Assembly: GCA_022825185.1 (NCBI GenBank)
Contig: JAJDYK010000173.1
Coordinates: 1 to 17,810 of the forward strand
Direction of reading: 5' to 3'
From: Candidatus Latescibacterota bacterium
GTDB taxonomy: Bacteria; Latescibacterota; UBA2968; UBA8231
DNA: 17,810 nucleotides
Shown piece after piece: positions 9,031 to 16,460 of the stretch; positions within the stretch are counted from its first letter, which is position 1; every line of letters begins with the position of its first letter. The notes beneath the pieces are model-generated. The model searched no databases and was not told the origin of the DNA. It was given only the letters and a program-made list of their open reading frames with translations. Made by a program: the position numbers and the translations under genes.

Positions 9031-9945
9031 TCAGAATGCCAGCGCCAGACCCACGGTTGTGCGGCCCCCAGCGCCGAGGGGATCGGATAAGTAAGCGTAT
9101 TGAAACTGCACGGTTTCGCGCCGCGCCGGGCGCAAGGTCAAGCCCGTCGAGAATTGGCCCCCGTCTTCGGCCCCGAGGCGGTGCAGGCCGCCGCGCACCT
9201 CGAGCAGCGCACTTAGCTGCCACTCGGCCCCCAGATTGACGCTCTGTTCCCCGTCGTCGCGCACCTCGGCAGCCAACAGCAGGGCGTCCAAAAGCTGCTG
9301 TGACGCGCCAAAGACGAGGATGCGCGGCAGGGCATTCTCGGTGGCATTCGACCGCTGATCGGCGTGGCGCACCTTCCAGGCGAGGTTGGTGCTGAGATTG
9401 GATATGCCGGCCCCGAGCCAAGTGTGCTCGGCCGCGCGGAACTGCACCCCCAAGTCGAAGCCGCTGCCGTTGGCCGTGGCCGTGGGAGTTGAGGGAACGT
9501 CAATGCTCTGTCTGAGGACTTTAACGGCCAAACCAACCGCTAGACGAGACCCAAGAGAGCGACCTATGCCGAAGATAAAAGCATTGGCTCGGTCCTCAAT
9601 CGTCCCAGTGTACTGGCCGCTAGCGGTGCGGCCCTTGATCCCGCCGACTGCGGCATGAGACCAAGCAAAGCCAAAGCCCATATCGCCGCGAACGTTGAGC
9701 GCAACAGCGGCACTGCCTTGCCGCCGCCCCAGCGAGAGCGACTGAATGGAGGTCTCTAGGGTCTTGCCGCGCAAGCGGGCGAGGCCGGCCGGATTCCAGT
9801 AGGGGGACGACGCATCGTCGGCCGCGGCGACAAAGGCTCCCAGCCCTAGGCCGCGGGCACCCAGCCCGGTTCTGAGAAAGGCGGCGGCAAAATCAGCCCC
9901 GTGCGCGGCGGAGGCCGCGAGCAATAGCGCGAAGAGCGTTTTCAA
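9031..9945 (-). CDS. PorV/PorQ-family outer-membrane protein
   Basis: 304 residues. Signal peptide 1-16 (MKTLFALLLAASAAHG). The classic PorV/PorQ N-terminus follows: GARGLGLGAFVAAADDASS and PYWNPAGLARL, then many amphipathic beta-strands, ending in VGLALAF, with the terminal Phe expected of a barrel recognised by the BAM machinery. In Bacteroidota, PorV is the outer-membrane shuttle of the type IX secretion system that carries cargo to the attachment complex; members in other phyla are often of unknown partner. It starts with TTG 9945, overlapping the propeller stop as TTGA (9942-9945), with a weak GGTGGT upstream; no better start precedes the signal peptide. It lies directly after a gene whose product has a type IX-like tail, which suggests a cargo-shuttle pair; this is inference. 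Confidence 0.9.
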   Translation of the reverse strand: MKTLFALLLAASAAHGADFAAAFLRTGLGARGLGLGAFVAAADDASSPYWNPAGLARLRGKTLETSIQSLSLGRRQGSAAVALNVRGDMGFGFAWSHAAVGGIKGRTASGQYTGTIEDRANAFIFGIGRSLGSRLAVGLAVKVLRQSIDVPSTPTATANGSGFDLGVQFRAAEHTWLGAGISNLSTNLAWKVRHADQRSNATENALPRILVFGASQQLLDALLLAAEVRDDGEQSVNLGAEWQLSALLEVRGGLHRLGAEDGGQFSTGLTLRPARRETVQFQYAYLSDPLGAGGRTTVGLALAF

Positions 9946-11606
9946 TCGAGCACCACCACTCTGCCAAAGGCCTGTTGGCCAGTGTTTAGGGCAATGCGAT
10001 AGAAATACGTGCCGTTGGCCGCTATTTGGCCGTCTTGATCGAGGCCGTCCCAGAGGATGCGGTGATCGACGCCGCCGGCAAAAGGCGCGTCTGTTGCAAG
10101 GCGGCGGACTAGGCCACTGGCAAAGTCGTAGATCGCCACGGAGACTTCTGCGTCGCGCGACAGGCTAAAGACGATGGTCGTGGTTTCGCGCGAGGGGGCG
10201 AAAGGATTGGGTGCTGCGTACGCAAGCGCCGTGCTGTCGGGCACGCCTCCGGTGCTGACGAAGGTCCTGTCGTCGAGCGTGCGCGTGCGGACTAGGTCGC
10301 GGATGACGCGCCATGTGCTCCCTTCGTCCTCAGAGCGCCCGAGGCCGTGTTCGGCCCCCGCCCAGAGCACATCACCCACCGCTGCAAGCCCGACGAAGGT
10401 GCCGGTCAGGGGCCGTCCATCGACGACTTCTATGGCGTCCCAGACCCGTTCTGAATCGGTCGGCAGAGTTGGATCTGGGCTAGCCAGTAGCCCTTGGTCG
10501 GTACCGGCCCAGACAAAATTGGAAGTAAAAGCAAAATCCCAGGCAAAAGTCGGCCCAGTGTGGCCCCAAGTCTGGCCGAGGTCGCGGCTGACGCTGATGG
10601 CTTGGGTTTGGCCGGGCGATGTGGTGGTATTGGTGCCCGCCCAGATGGCCGTGGTGCCGTCGGGCAGTACTTGGCGTTCGAGAGCGACGACCCAGTTGCC
10701 AGCCGGATGGCCTAAGAGGGGAGTGCCCTCTGCGCTGAGGCGCACTTTGGCGTTTTGCCAATGCTGGCCTCCGTCAAAGGTGAAGGCGATCCCGCTGGAA
10801 GTGCCGATCCACACCGTATCCTCGTAAGCGATAACCGAGAAAGTGCGATGCAGGAATGATTGGCTGGCCAAGCTGTCGGCGTCTGCACGCAACTGGGAGA
10901 TGTCGTCTGGATCGGCATTTGCGCTGGCGAGGCTATCGGCCACCATCCGCAAGCTGTCGGCCGCCGTTTCCTCGGCGAAGAAGACGATCTCGTCTGCGCC
11001 GCCGGGCAAGAAGGGTTCCCAAGTGCGGCCTTGGTCGAGCGAACGCACGGTAGAGCCAGCAAAGAAGGCGGCGTACACGACTTCCCCGTCGATAGCGATG
11101 TCAAAACAAGCATTGAGGATGGTCGTGCCGGGGCTGCGTTCAAAACCGGCCTTAGTGGGGTCGAAGATGAACTCGTTGGGAATGTGATGCCAGGAGTCGC
11201 CGCCGTCGTGGGAAAAACTCAACCCAGTGCCCGCTTGGTTCACGCCCTGTCCAGCGATGACCGAATCGACCAAGGTCGCTACCCACACGGTATCGCCGAC
11301 CGCGTCGAGGGCGCTGATTGCGCCGCGGCCGAGACCGTTGAGCTCGGTAAAGGTGACCCAATCCGTAGAATTGAGACCGCTGCTTTGCGCTGGGTCGAGC
11401 CGCGCCACTCCATTTTCGGTGCCGACCCATAGATAGCGCCCGCTCCAGACGACGTCGCCGATTGAAGTGCCGAAAAGCCCGCGGATAGGCTCGGATGCTT
11501 GGTGGAAGCGCTGGGGCTGGAGCGCATGGCCGGGCGATAGATGGGGTGCGAGGACGAGTAGCGACAAAGAGAAGAGGAGGGTCTGGCGAAAAAAGAAATT
11601 GGTCAT
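9942..11606 (-). CDS. Secreted Asp-box beta-propeller protein with FlgD-Ig/type IX-like C-terminal domain
   Basis: 554 residues from ATG 11606, chosen because it gives a proper signal peptide (MTNFFFRQTLLFSLSLLVLA, to about residue 28); an ATG 15 codons upstream (11651) would put polar residues before the signal. The body is a propeller: blades begin LWVGTENGVARLD, and five Asp-box (SxDxGxTW-like) motifs are visible: SHDGGDSW 132-139, SLDQGRTW 189-196, TFDGGQHW 276-283, SRDLGQTW 340-347 and SEDEGSTW 425-432. A helical insert (212-250) with repeated ADSL interrupts the blades. Residues 463-554 form a FlgD-Ig-like domain (APNPFAPSRETTTIVFSL ... VAIYDFASGLVRRL ... ILWDGLDQDG ... GTYFYRIAL), as found at the C-terminus of type IX cargo. 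Sialidase activity is not supported: no arginine triad was identified. Probably surface-exposed; ligand unknown. Confidence 0.9.
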   Translation of the reverse strand: MTNFFFRQTLLFSLSLLVLAPHLSPGHALQPQRFHQASEPIRGLFGTSIGDVVWSGRYLWVGTENGVARLDPAQSSGLNSTDWVTFTELNGLGRGAISALDAVGDTVWVATLVDSVIAGQGVNQAGTGLSFSHDGGDSWHHIPNEFIFDPTKAGFERSPGTTILNACFDIAIDGEVVYAAFFAGSTVRSLDQGRTWEPFLPGGADEIVFFAEETAADSLRMVADSLASANADPDDISQLRADADSLASQSFLHRTFSVIAYEDTVWIGTSSGIAFTFDGGQHWQNAKVRLSAEGTPLLGHPAGNWVVALERQVLPDGTTAIWAGTNTTTSPGQTQAISVSRDLGQTWGHTGPTFAWDFAFTSNFVWAGTDQGLLASPDPTLPTDSERVWDAIEVVDGRPLTGTFVGLAAVGDVLWAGAEHGLGRSEDEGSTWRVIRDLVRTRTLDDRTFVSTGGVPDSTALAYAAPNPFAPSRETTTIVFSLSRDAEVSVAIYDFASGLVRRLATDAPFAGGVDHRILWDGLDQDGQIAANGTYFYRIALNTGQQAFGRVVVLD

Positions 11607-11643
11607 CAAGCGAGCATTTTTACTGCGGCCAGCAATGGGCCAC

Positions 11644-12471
11644 TCAAGCATAGGTAGCGGCCCGCTCGCGCATGGCCTCGATTACTTCGTAGCCGACTCC
11701 GTAGTCGCCGATGCGGGTGCCCTCGCTGTCGCCGTGGCTGTCGGACCCGCCCGACTTGATCAGGCCGTAGCGGTCGGCGAGCTGGTCGTAGTATTCCATT
11801 TGCGCTGGCTGGTGGGACGGGTGGAAGACCTCAATGCCGTCGAGGCCGTAGGCGACTAATTGCTCGATAATGGACTCGGGGAGACTGATGCTGGGGTGGG
11901 CGAGTACCGCTACACCCCCCGTGCGATGAATGAGGGCGATGAGGTCTTGGGCTGCGGCGTAGGGCTTAGGCTGAAAGGCTGGCCCGCGATCGCCGATGTA
12001 GCGGCTGAAGGCTTCGTCCTTGTCGGCTACTAGGCCGTTTTCCACCATGGCCGCGGCGATGTGCGGCCGCCCGAGGGGGCTGCCGTTGGCTTGAGAGAGC
12101 ACGTCGTCGAGGCTGACGGTCAGCCCCATGCTGTTGAGCGCTTTGACGATCGCAATCCCTCGCTGGTGGCGGGCTTGAAAAGACTTGGCGAGAGTTGTAC
12201 CAAGCTGATCGTCTTGGTAGTTGATGCAGTAGGCGAGAATGTGTACTTCGCGGTCCCGGATGTGGGCACTCAGTTCGGTGCCGGGCACCACTTCCATGTG
12301 CATACGCTCGCCGGCCTCAGTGGCCTCGGGGACGCCTTGGACCGTATCGTGATCGGTCAAACTCATCGCTTGCAAGCCCGCTTCGCAGGCCTCTTCGACC
12401 GCTTCAGTCGGCGTCCGCAAGCCGTCGGAGCACAGAGAATGGGTGTGGAGATCGGCTAAATTGTAAGACAT
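11644..12471 (-). CDS. PHP-domain phosphoesterase (RNase AM / YciV-like)
   Basis: 275 residues. All metal-binding motifs of the PHP family are present: DLHTHSLCSDG (7-17, His9/His11/Asp16), LTDHDT (38-43), PGTELS (63-68, Glu66), HILAY (77-81), GRPH (134-137), LAHP (190-193) and GGSDSHGD (241-248). Length and order fit the group of E. coli YciV (RNase AM, 3',5'-nucleotide bisphosphate phosphatase), which removes 5'-phosphates from short RNA ends; a tRNA/rRNA-processing or pAp-hydrolysing role is the default guess. It starts with ATG 12471; a weak AGGA lies twelve bases upstream. The propeller gene begins 37 bases after its stop, so the two may share a transcript although their functions look unrelated. 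Catalytic residues are intact; the substrate is not proven. Confidence 0.93.
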   Translation of the reverse strand: MSYNLADLHTHSLCSDGLRTPTEAVEEACEAGLQAMSLTDHDTVQGVPEATEAGERMHMEVVPGTELSAHIRDREVHILAYCINYQDDQLGTTLAKSFQARHQRGIAIVKALNSMGLTVSLDDVLSQANGSPLGRPHIAAAMVENGLVADKDEAFSRYIGDRGPAFQPKPYAAAQDLIALIHRTGGVAVLAHPSISLPESIIEQLVAYGLDGIEVFHPSHQPAQMEYYDQLADRYGLIKSGGSDSHGDSEGTRIGDYGVGYEVIEAMRERAATYA

Positions 12472-12579
12472 AAGGTATTTCTATCCTGTGAGAATACTAT
12501 TCAAAAGTATAGATAAAAAAGAAAGCCTTTTACCGTGCTCAATCAAGCCCTATGCCTCGCACAGCGAGTGCGCGTCTTG
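12472..12579 (-). promoter_or_regulatory. AT-rich upstream region of the PHP gene
   Basis: A 108-base gap between the sigma factor and the PHP gene. On the minus strand a -10-like TATACT (12506-12511) is followed by a perfect 11-base palindrome GAATACTATTC (12492-12502). No convincing -35 is found at the right distance. Near the sigma gene end a small hairpin CTCGC-ACA-GCGAG lacks a U-run. Confidence 0.25.
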
Positions 12580-13428
12580 CTACATGGGAGTGTTGGAAAG
12601 CTCGAGCAGTAGATCGCCAGCGTGAATTCGCATTTTATCGAGAGCTTGGTCCCTGAGCTGGCGCACTCGCTCGCGCGTGAGGCCCAATTGCATGCCGATT
12701 TGCTCCAGCGTCTGGGGCTTTTGGTCGTCGAGGCCGAAATAGGCGCGGACGACTAGGCGCTCGCGCCGGTCCAGCAGGTCGAGGCAGGCGTGCAAGGTAT
12801 GAGAAAGCGCGGCGCGCTCATAGCTATCGGCTGGATCGGGCGTGCGAGCCGCGAAAGTGGCTATTAGCGGTTCCCTTTCATCGGGAACGGTCGGCGTGTC
12901 CATTGAGACATCGGGTTGGGCCATGTAAAGGGCATTGTGCGTCCGCTCCAGCGATAATTCGGCGCTATTGGCGATTTCCTCGGGGGTGGGATTTCGACCT
13001 AGTTTTTGGGCGAGGATACTCGTCCATCGCTCGACCTTTTGCAGGTCATTGACCCGGCTCAGCGGCGGGCGGGCAATTTTGCCGTGTTCGGCTAGGGCGC
13101 GGAGGATGGCTTGACGAATCCACCACACCGCATAGGTAATGAACTTAAAACCGCGCGTCTCGTCGAAGCGCTGGATCGCCTCCATCAGCCCGAGGTTTCC
13201 TTCGGATATCAGCTCCATAAAGGAAAGCCCACGCCCGTGGTATCCCCGCGCGATGCGGACGACAAAGCGCAAGTTGGCTTCGACCATCTGGTGCATGGCG
13301 CGCTCGTCGCCAGTACGCGCTTTGTGTACCAGCTCGATCTCTCGTTGGCGGCTCAGCGGCTGAAAGTGCTGAATGTCGCGCCAGTAGGACTCGGCTAGAC
13401 CTAGCGAATCGAGGCTGCTTTTTCCCAT
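12580..13428 (-). CDS. RNA polymerase sigma factor, sigma-70 family (RpoD-like, no region 1.1)
   Basis: 282 residues from ATG 13428 (MGKSSLDSLGL); the frame is open to 13584 but the extra part overlaps rhaB and has no sigma homology. Region 1.2 is about 8-42. Region 2 (43-118) is classic: ANLRFVVRIARGYHGRGLSF, ELISEGNLGLMEAIQRFDETRGFKFITYAVWWIRQAIL. Region 3 follows KIARPPLSRVNDLQKVERW. Region 4 (about 215-270) has the helix-turn-helix LEQIGMQLGLTRERVRQLRDQALDKMR. Lacking region 1.1 and the large non-conserved insert, it looks like the short primary sigma factors of Bacteroidota-type bacteria, or a group 2 factor. Which of these it is cannot be settled from one window. It directs core polymerase to promoters. 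Its ribosome site is weak, and it may be expressed from readthrough of rhaB or a promoter in the 80-base gap. Confidence 0.93.
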   Translation of the reverse strand: MGKSSLDSLGLAESYWRDIQHFQPLSRQREIELVHKARTGDERAMHQMVEANLRFVVRIARGYHGRGLSFMELISEGNLGLMEAIQRFDETRGFKFITYAVWWIRQAILRALAEHGKIARPPLSRVNDLQKVERWTSILAQKLGRNPTPEEIANSAELSLERTHNALYMAQPDVSMDTPTVPDEREPLIATFAARTPDPADSYERAALSHTLHACLDLLDRRERLVVRAYFGLDDQKPQTLEQIGMQLGLTRERVRQLRDQALDKMRIHAGDLLLELSNTPM

Positions 13429-13445
13429 AAGTAGCCAAAACGTTG

Positions 13446-13495
13446 AAAAGAGAAAAATACCGGTTCTTGAGTAGGACGACTGAGGAAGAACGCGG
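13446..13495 (-). terminator. Candidate intrinsic terminator of rhaB
   Basis: On the minus strand CCG-C-GTTCTT pairs with AAGAACCGG (arms 13486-13495 and 13460-13468; nine base pairs, one bulge, 17-base loop), followed directly by TATTTTTCTCTTTT (13446-13459). The loop is longer than usual. It sits 13 bases after the rhaB stop and would insulate the sigma factor gene. Confidence 0.45.
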
Positions 13496-13507
13496 TTCCT
13501 GCCGGGA

Positions 13508-14977
13508 TCAGGCCGGGGGAAGTAGCGAGCAGAAGCGGTCGTAGGCCGCGTCCCAAGCAGCGGTTTGTTCCGGTTCGTACACAACGGGCGCGAAGGAGTG
13601 GCGCACGACTTGGCGGATTTCGGCCAGTGAGGCCATCTGACCCAGGCCCATGAGCTGGAGCATTAAATTGCCGATGGCCGTAGCTTCGAGCGGCCCGGCG
13701 ACGACCGGACGACCGGTAGCCGAGGCGGTAAACTGGCAGAGCAAGCGGTTTTGGATCCCACCGCCGACTATGTGGATGCATTCGAGGCGACGAGCGAGGA
13801 TGGTCTCTAGCGCGTCGAGTACGTAGCGGTACTTGAACGCTAGGCTTTCGAGGGCCACGCGCGCGACTTGTCCCTCGTCGGCGGGAATGGCTTGGCCCGT
13901 TTCTCGGCAATAGGCGCGGATTCTGGCGGGCATGTCGCCCGGCGCGAGAAAGCACTCGGCGTCTGGATCGACGAACGCGGTAAAGGGCGCAGCGCTTTGG
14001 GCCATGGCCGTCAGCTCGTCGTAGGAAAAGGCGCGTCCCGCGCGCTGCCACGCGCGCCGGCACTCCTGTATCAGCCACAGCCCCATGATATTTTTGAGGA
14101 AGCGGTAGGTCGGCCCGACGCCCCCTTCGTTGGTGAAGTTGTACTGGAATGCCTGATTGTTGATGAGCGGTTGGTCGAGCTCGACGCCCATCAGCGACCA
14201 AGTTCCCGAGCTGATATAGGCGTAGTCGCGGACTTCAGCGGGTACGGCCGCCACGGCCGCGCCCGTATCGTGGGTAGCTGGGGCGACGACCGGGACCGGG
14301 CCAAGCCCTGTTTCAGCAGCAATAGAAGGCAGGAGCGAGCCTAGGCGGGTTCCGGGCTGGACGATCTGGGGCAGAAAATGAGTCGGCAGCCCCAGCCCTT
14401 CTAAGAGTTCGACCGACCAAGTGCCTTGGCGCGGGTCGTAGAACTGGGTGGTAGTGGCGTTGGAAAATTCGCAGGTCTTGGTGCCGGTAAAGTAAAAATT
14501 GAAAAGGTCAGCCATCATCAGGAAGGTCTGCGCCCATTCCAGCAAAGGCGAGTCGCGCAGCGAAAGCAGTTGATACAAGGTGTTGAGCTTTAAAAACTGC
14601 ACGCCGGTACGCGCAAAGATTTCCTCGCGCGGCACCCGTGCAAAGGCTTCCTCTAACATGCCGTCGGTGCGCGGGTCGCGGTAGTTGCGCGGATTGTCCA
14701 AGAGCGCGTCCCCAGGCCCGAGGAGGGCGAAATCGACGCCCCAGGTATCGACGCCGATCGCATCGAGTGCCTTGCCGTGTGTGCGGGCAAAGAGGCCGAG
14801 CCCCTGTTTCATCTCGGCGAAGAGGCGCAAAGGGTCCCAGTAGAGACGGTCGAAGACTTGCACCGGACCGTTTGCAAAGCGGTGCAGCTCTTCTAGCGCT
14901 AGGCGCTCGCCGTCGAAATGCCCGACAATGGCGCGGCCGCTCTCGGCTCCTAGGTCAAAGGCGAGCAGCTTGCTCAT
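13508..14977 (-). CDS. rhaB: Rhamnulokinase
   Basis: 489 residues, the normal length. It phosphorylates L-rhamnulose to L-rhamnulose-1-phosphate with ATP, the second step of rhamnose catabolism, in the cytoplasm. It matches the FGGY-kinase subgroup of RhaB closely: DLGAESGR (8-15, phosphate loop), LHRFANG, GVDTWGVDFALL (75-86), YRDPRTDGM, TGVQFLKLNTLYQL, NATTTQ, ATHDTGAAVAA, SSGTWSLMGVE, TNEGGVGPTYRFLKNIMGLW, CRETGQAIP, and IVGGGIQN in the ATP-binding half. The GTWSLMG and NIMGLW motifs separate it from xylulokinase and glycerol kinase. ATG 14977 overlaps the stop of the preceding small gene (ATGA). No rhaA, rhaD or transporter lies in the window, so the pathway must be elsewhere. A candidate terminator follows. 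Confidence 0.96.
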   Translation of the reverse strand: MSKLLAFDLGAESGRAIVGHFDGERLALEELHRFANGPVQVFDRLYWDPLRLFAEMKQGLGLFARTHGKALDAIGVDTWGVDFALLGPGDALLDNPRNYRDPRTDGMLEEAFARVPREEIFARTGVQFLKLNTLYQLLSLRDSPLLEWAQTFLMMADLFNFYFTGTKTCEFSNATTTQFYDPRQGTWSVELLEGLGLPTHFLPQIVQPGTRLGSLLPSIAAETGLGPVPVVAPATHDTGAAVAAVPAEVRDYAYISSGTWSLMGVELDQPLINNQAFQYNFTNEGGVGPTYRFLKNIMGLWLIQECRRAWQRAGRAFSYDELTAMAQSAAPFTAFVDPDAECFLAPGDMPARIRAYCRETGQAIPADEGQVARVALESLAFKYRYVLDALETILARRLECIHIVGGGIQNRLLCQFTASATGRPVVAGPLEATAIGNLMLQLMGLGQMASLAEIRQVVRHSFAPVVYEPEQTAAWDAAYDRFCSLLPPA

Positions 14978-15252
14978 AGGTAGTTGAGGCCGAGTTCGGA
15001 AACCAACTCGCGCGTATCGTTGTCGAGGAGGGCACAGATCAGGGCGATGCCCAGTTCGCGCTCCATGCCTGCGGCATACGCGGTGTGTTCGTCGCGAAAA
15101 TTGATTCGTTGGAAGCCGAGGACGGCCTCTTTGAAATCCTCCCGCCGCTCATAGAGGACAACTTGGGCAATGGACGCATTGGCGAGTGCCTCGGAGACAA
15201 AGGATACGCCGAAAATTTCCTCCAAGGCGTTTCTGAGTTGGCGATGCAGCAT
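14974..15252 (-). CDS. Small hypothetical protein, rhaB-coupled
   Basis: 92 residues of unrecognised family. The sequence looks like a compact soluble alpha/beta protein: helices at the start (HRQLRNALEEIFG), then AQVVLYERRE, DFKEAVLGFQRI, and a long helix MERELGIALICALLDNDTRELVSELGL. No signal, membrane segment or known motif is seen. ATG 15252 shares one base with the preceding stop (TAATG), and its own TGA overlaps the rhaB start (ATGA), so it is tightly coupled on both sides. Codon composition looks like its neighbours, and the conserved coupling supports a real gene. Possible roles such as an adaptor are speculation. Confidence 0.75.
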   Translation of the reverse strand: MLHRQLRNALEEIFGVSFVSEALANASIAQVVLYERREDFKEAVLGFQRINFRDEHTAYAAGMERELGIALICALLDNDTRELVSELGLNYL

Positions 15253-15437
15253 TAGAAGGGATAGACCTCGTCGAGCCGGCGCTTGAGCGCACTGCTGCGC
15301 TGCTCGCCGTCGTCTTCAATCACGTACTGGACGATGGGCGCGCGCCGCCAATAGCTCAACATGGCCTCGAAACTGAGGGTGGGCTGGTGAAACTCCAAGC
15401 GGAAGACCAAAAAGGCGCGGAGCAAGTTTTTGACCAT
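15252..15437 (-). CDS. Small hypothetical protein downstream of purC
   Basis: 61 residues, unrecognised. It starts with ATG 15437, ten bases after the purC stop, with only AGAG as a weak ribosome site; a second ATG at codon 26 is possible. It is charged and amphipathic: MVKNLLRAFLVFRLEFHQP, then MLSYWRRAPIVQYVIEDDGEQ and SSALKRRLDEVYPF. No signal peptide, membrane helix or known motif is seen. It is coupled to the 92-residue gene by a one-base overlap. It could be a real small subunit, or a remnant; the tight spacing on both sides favours a real gene. Confidence 0.6.
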   Translation of the reverse strand: MVKNLLRAFLVFRLEFHQPTLSFEAMLSYWRRAPIVQYVIEDDGEQRSSALKRRLDEVYPF

Positions 15438-15447
15438 AGCGCTCTAA

Positions 15448-16416
15448 TTAGTTGATGTACTCCGCAATCCGCTCCTCAATGCGCTGTAGGACGGGCGTTG
15501 CGCCGAGTTCGGCGTCGAAGTCTGTGCCTGTAACCCGTTGGAAAAGGTCGATATAGCGCTCGGCGACTTGGATGCGGATATCGTCGTCGAGTTCGGGGAT
15601 ATTGTCGTCGGAAATGCCCTTGTCGCGGAGCCAGAGGCGCAAAAATTCCTTGTCGAGGCTTTCGGGCTCTTCGCCGCGGGCGTGGCGCTCTGCGTAGGTG
15701 TCGCTGATCCAGAAGCGCGACGAGTCGGGCGTGTGAATCTCGTCGGCGAGCGTGATGCGCCCGTCTGCGTCTAGCCCCATTTCGTACTTAGTATCGACGA
15801 GGATTAAGCCTTGCTTGGCCGCTAGCTCTTCGCCGCGCGCAAAGAGTGCGAGGGCGATCTCCTCGACTTGGGTCCAGATGTCTTCTGACACCAAGCCTTG
15901 GGCGATGATCTCGTCGCGCGAAATCAGCTCGTCGTGGACCTCGTCCTTGGTAGTTGGCGTGATAATCGCCTCGTCGAAGGGCTGGTTTTTGACCATGCCG
16001 TCGGGCAATGTGTGGCCGCAATAGTGGCGCACGCCGCTGTTGTAATGGGTCCAGATAGCGGTGTCCGAACTGCCCGTAAGATACTTGCGCACTACCACCT
16101 CGACGGGCAGGATATCCAACTCGCGGGCGACGGTGATGTTGGCATCGGGCACGGAGATGATTTGATTGGGGGCGATGTCTTGGGTCTGCTCAAACCAGTA
16201 CTGGGCAATGCGGTTGAGCACTTGGCCCTTGAGGGGAATGGTGCCGAGCACGTGGTCGAACGCGCTTTGGCGATCCGTAGTGATTAGCACGCGATGGTCT
16301 TTAAGCAAGTACATATCGCGCACCTTGCCGCGCTTATAGCGCGACTCCCACTGGGGGAATTTGGCCTCCAGCAGACAGTTATCGAGCTGGGATTGGATCT
16401 GTTCGCGAGTTACCAT
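15448..16416 (-). CDS. purC: Phosphoribosylaminoimidazole-succinocarboxamide synthase
   Basis: 322 residues, fitting the longer yeast-ADE1-like form rather than the short 240-residue E. coli form. It joins CAIR and aspartate with ATP to form SAICAR in de novo purine synthesis. Motifs: YKRGKVRDMY (27-36, ATP-binding), TTDRQSAFD (46-54), LPVEVVVRKYLTGS (103-116), PTTKDEVHDELIS (154-166) and ADEIHTPDSSRFW near the middle of the C-terminal half. ATG 16416 has AAGGA eleven bases upstream, a somewhat long spacing. A good promoter lies just beyond. It is first in the unit with the two small genes and rhaB. No other pur gene is adjacent. No purine riboswitch is visible in the leader of about 45 bases. 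Confidence 0.97.
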   Translation of the reverse strand: MVTREQIQSQLDNCLLEAKFPQWESRYKRGKVRDMYLLKDHRVLITTDRQSAFDHVLGTIPLKGQVLNRIAQYWFEQTQDIAPNQIISVPDANITVARELDILPVEVVVRKYLTGSSDTAIWTHYNSGVRHYCGHTLPDGMVKNQPFDEAIITPTTKDEVHDELISRDEIIAQGLVSEDIWTQVEEIALALFARGEELAAKQGLILVDTKYEMGLDADGRITLADEIHTPDSSRFWISDTYAERHARGEEPESLDKEFLRLWLRDKGISDDNIPELDDDIRIQVAERYIDLFQRVTGTDFDAELGATPVLQRIEERIAEYIN

Positions 16417-16460
16417 AAGAATAGATGTCCTTAAGTAAGAGCGTGGGATGTGAAAAGTTG

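Noticed and set aside
10174..10827. 217-residue plus-strand open frame inside the propeller gene
   Set aside because: It is antisense to a gene with five Asp-box motifs, and its own sequence is Ser/Arg/Val-rich without domain features or a ribosome site.
9942..11606. Sialidase activity for the Asp-box protein
   Set aside because: Asp-boxes are structural and common in non-enzymatic propellers; no arginine triad or other catalytic set was identified.
12553..12570. Hairpin after the sigma factor gene as a terminator
   Set aside because: The stem is only five base pairs with a bulged extension, and no U-run follows on the minus strand.
13429..13584. N-terminal extension of the sigma factor frame
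   Set aside because: It overlaps the rhaB end and a candidate terminator and has no sigma-factor similarity; ATG 13428 fits region 1.2.
13401..14201. 266-residue open frame on the minus strand overlapping rhaB and the sigma gene
   Set aside because: It is out of frame with rhaB, which is clearly real, and its translation is a low-complexity Arg/Pro/Ser-rich string typical of a GC-rich shadow frame.
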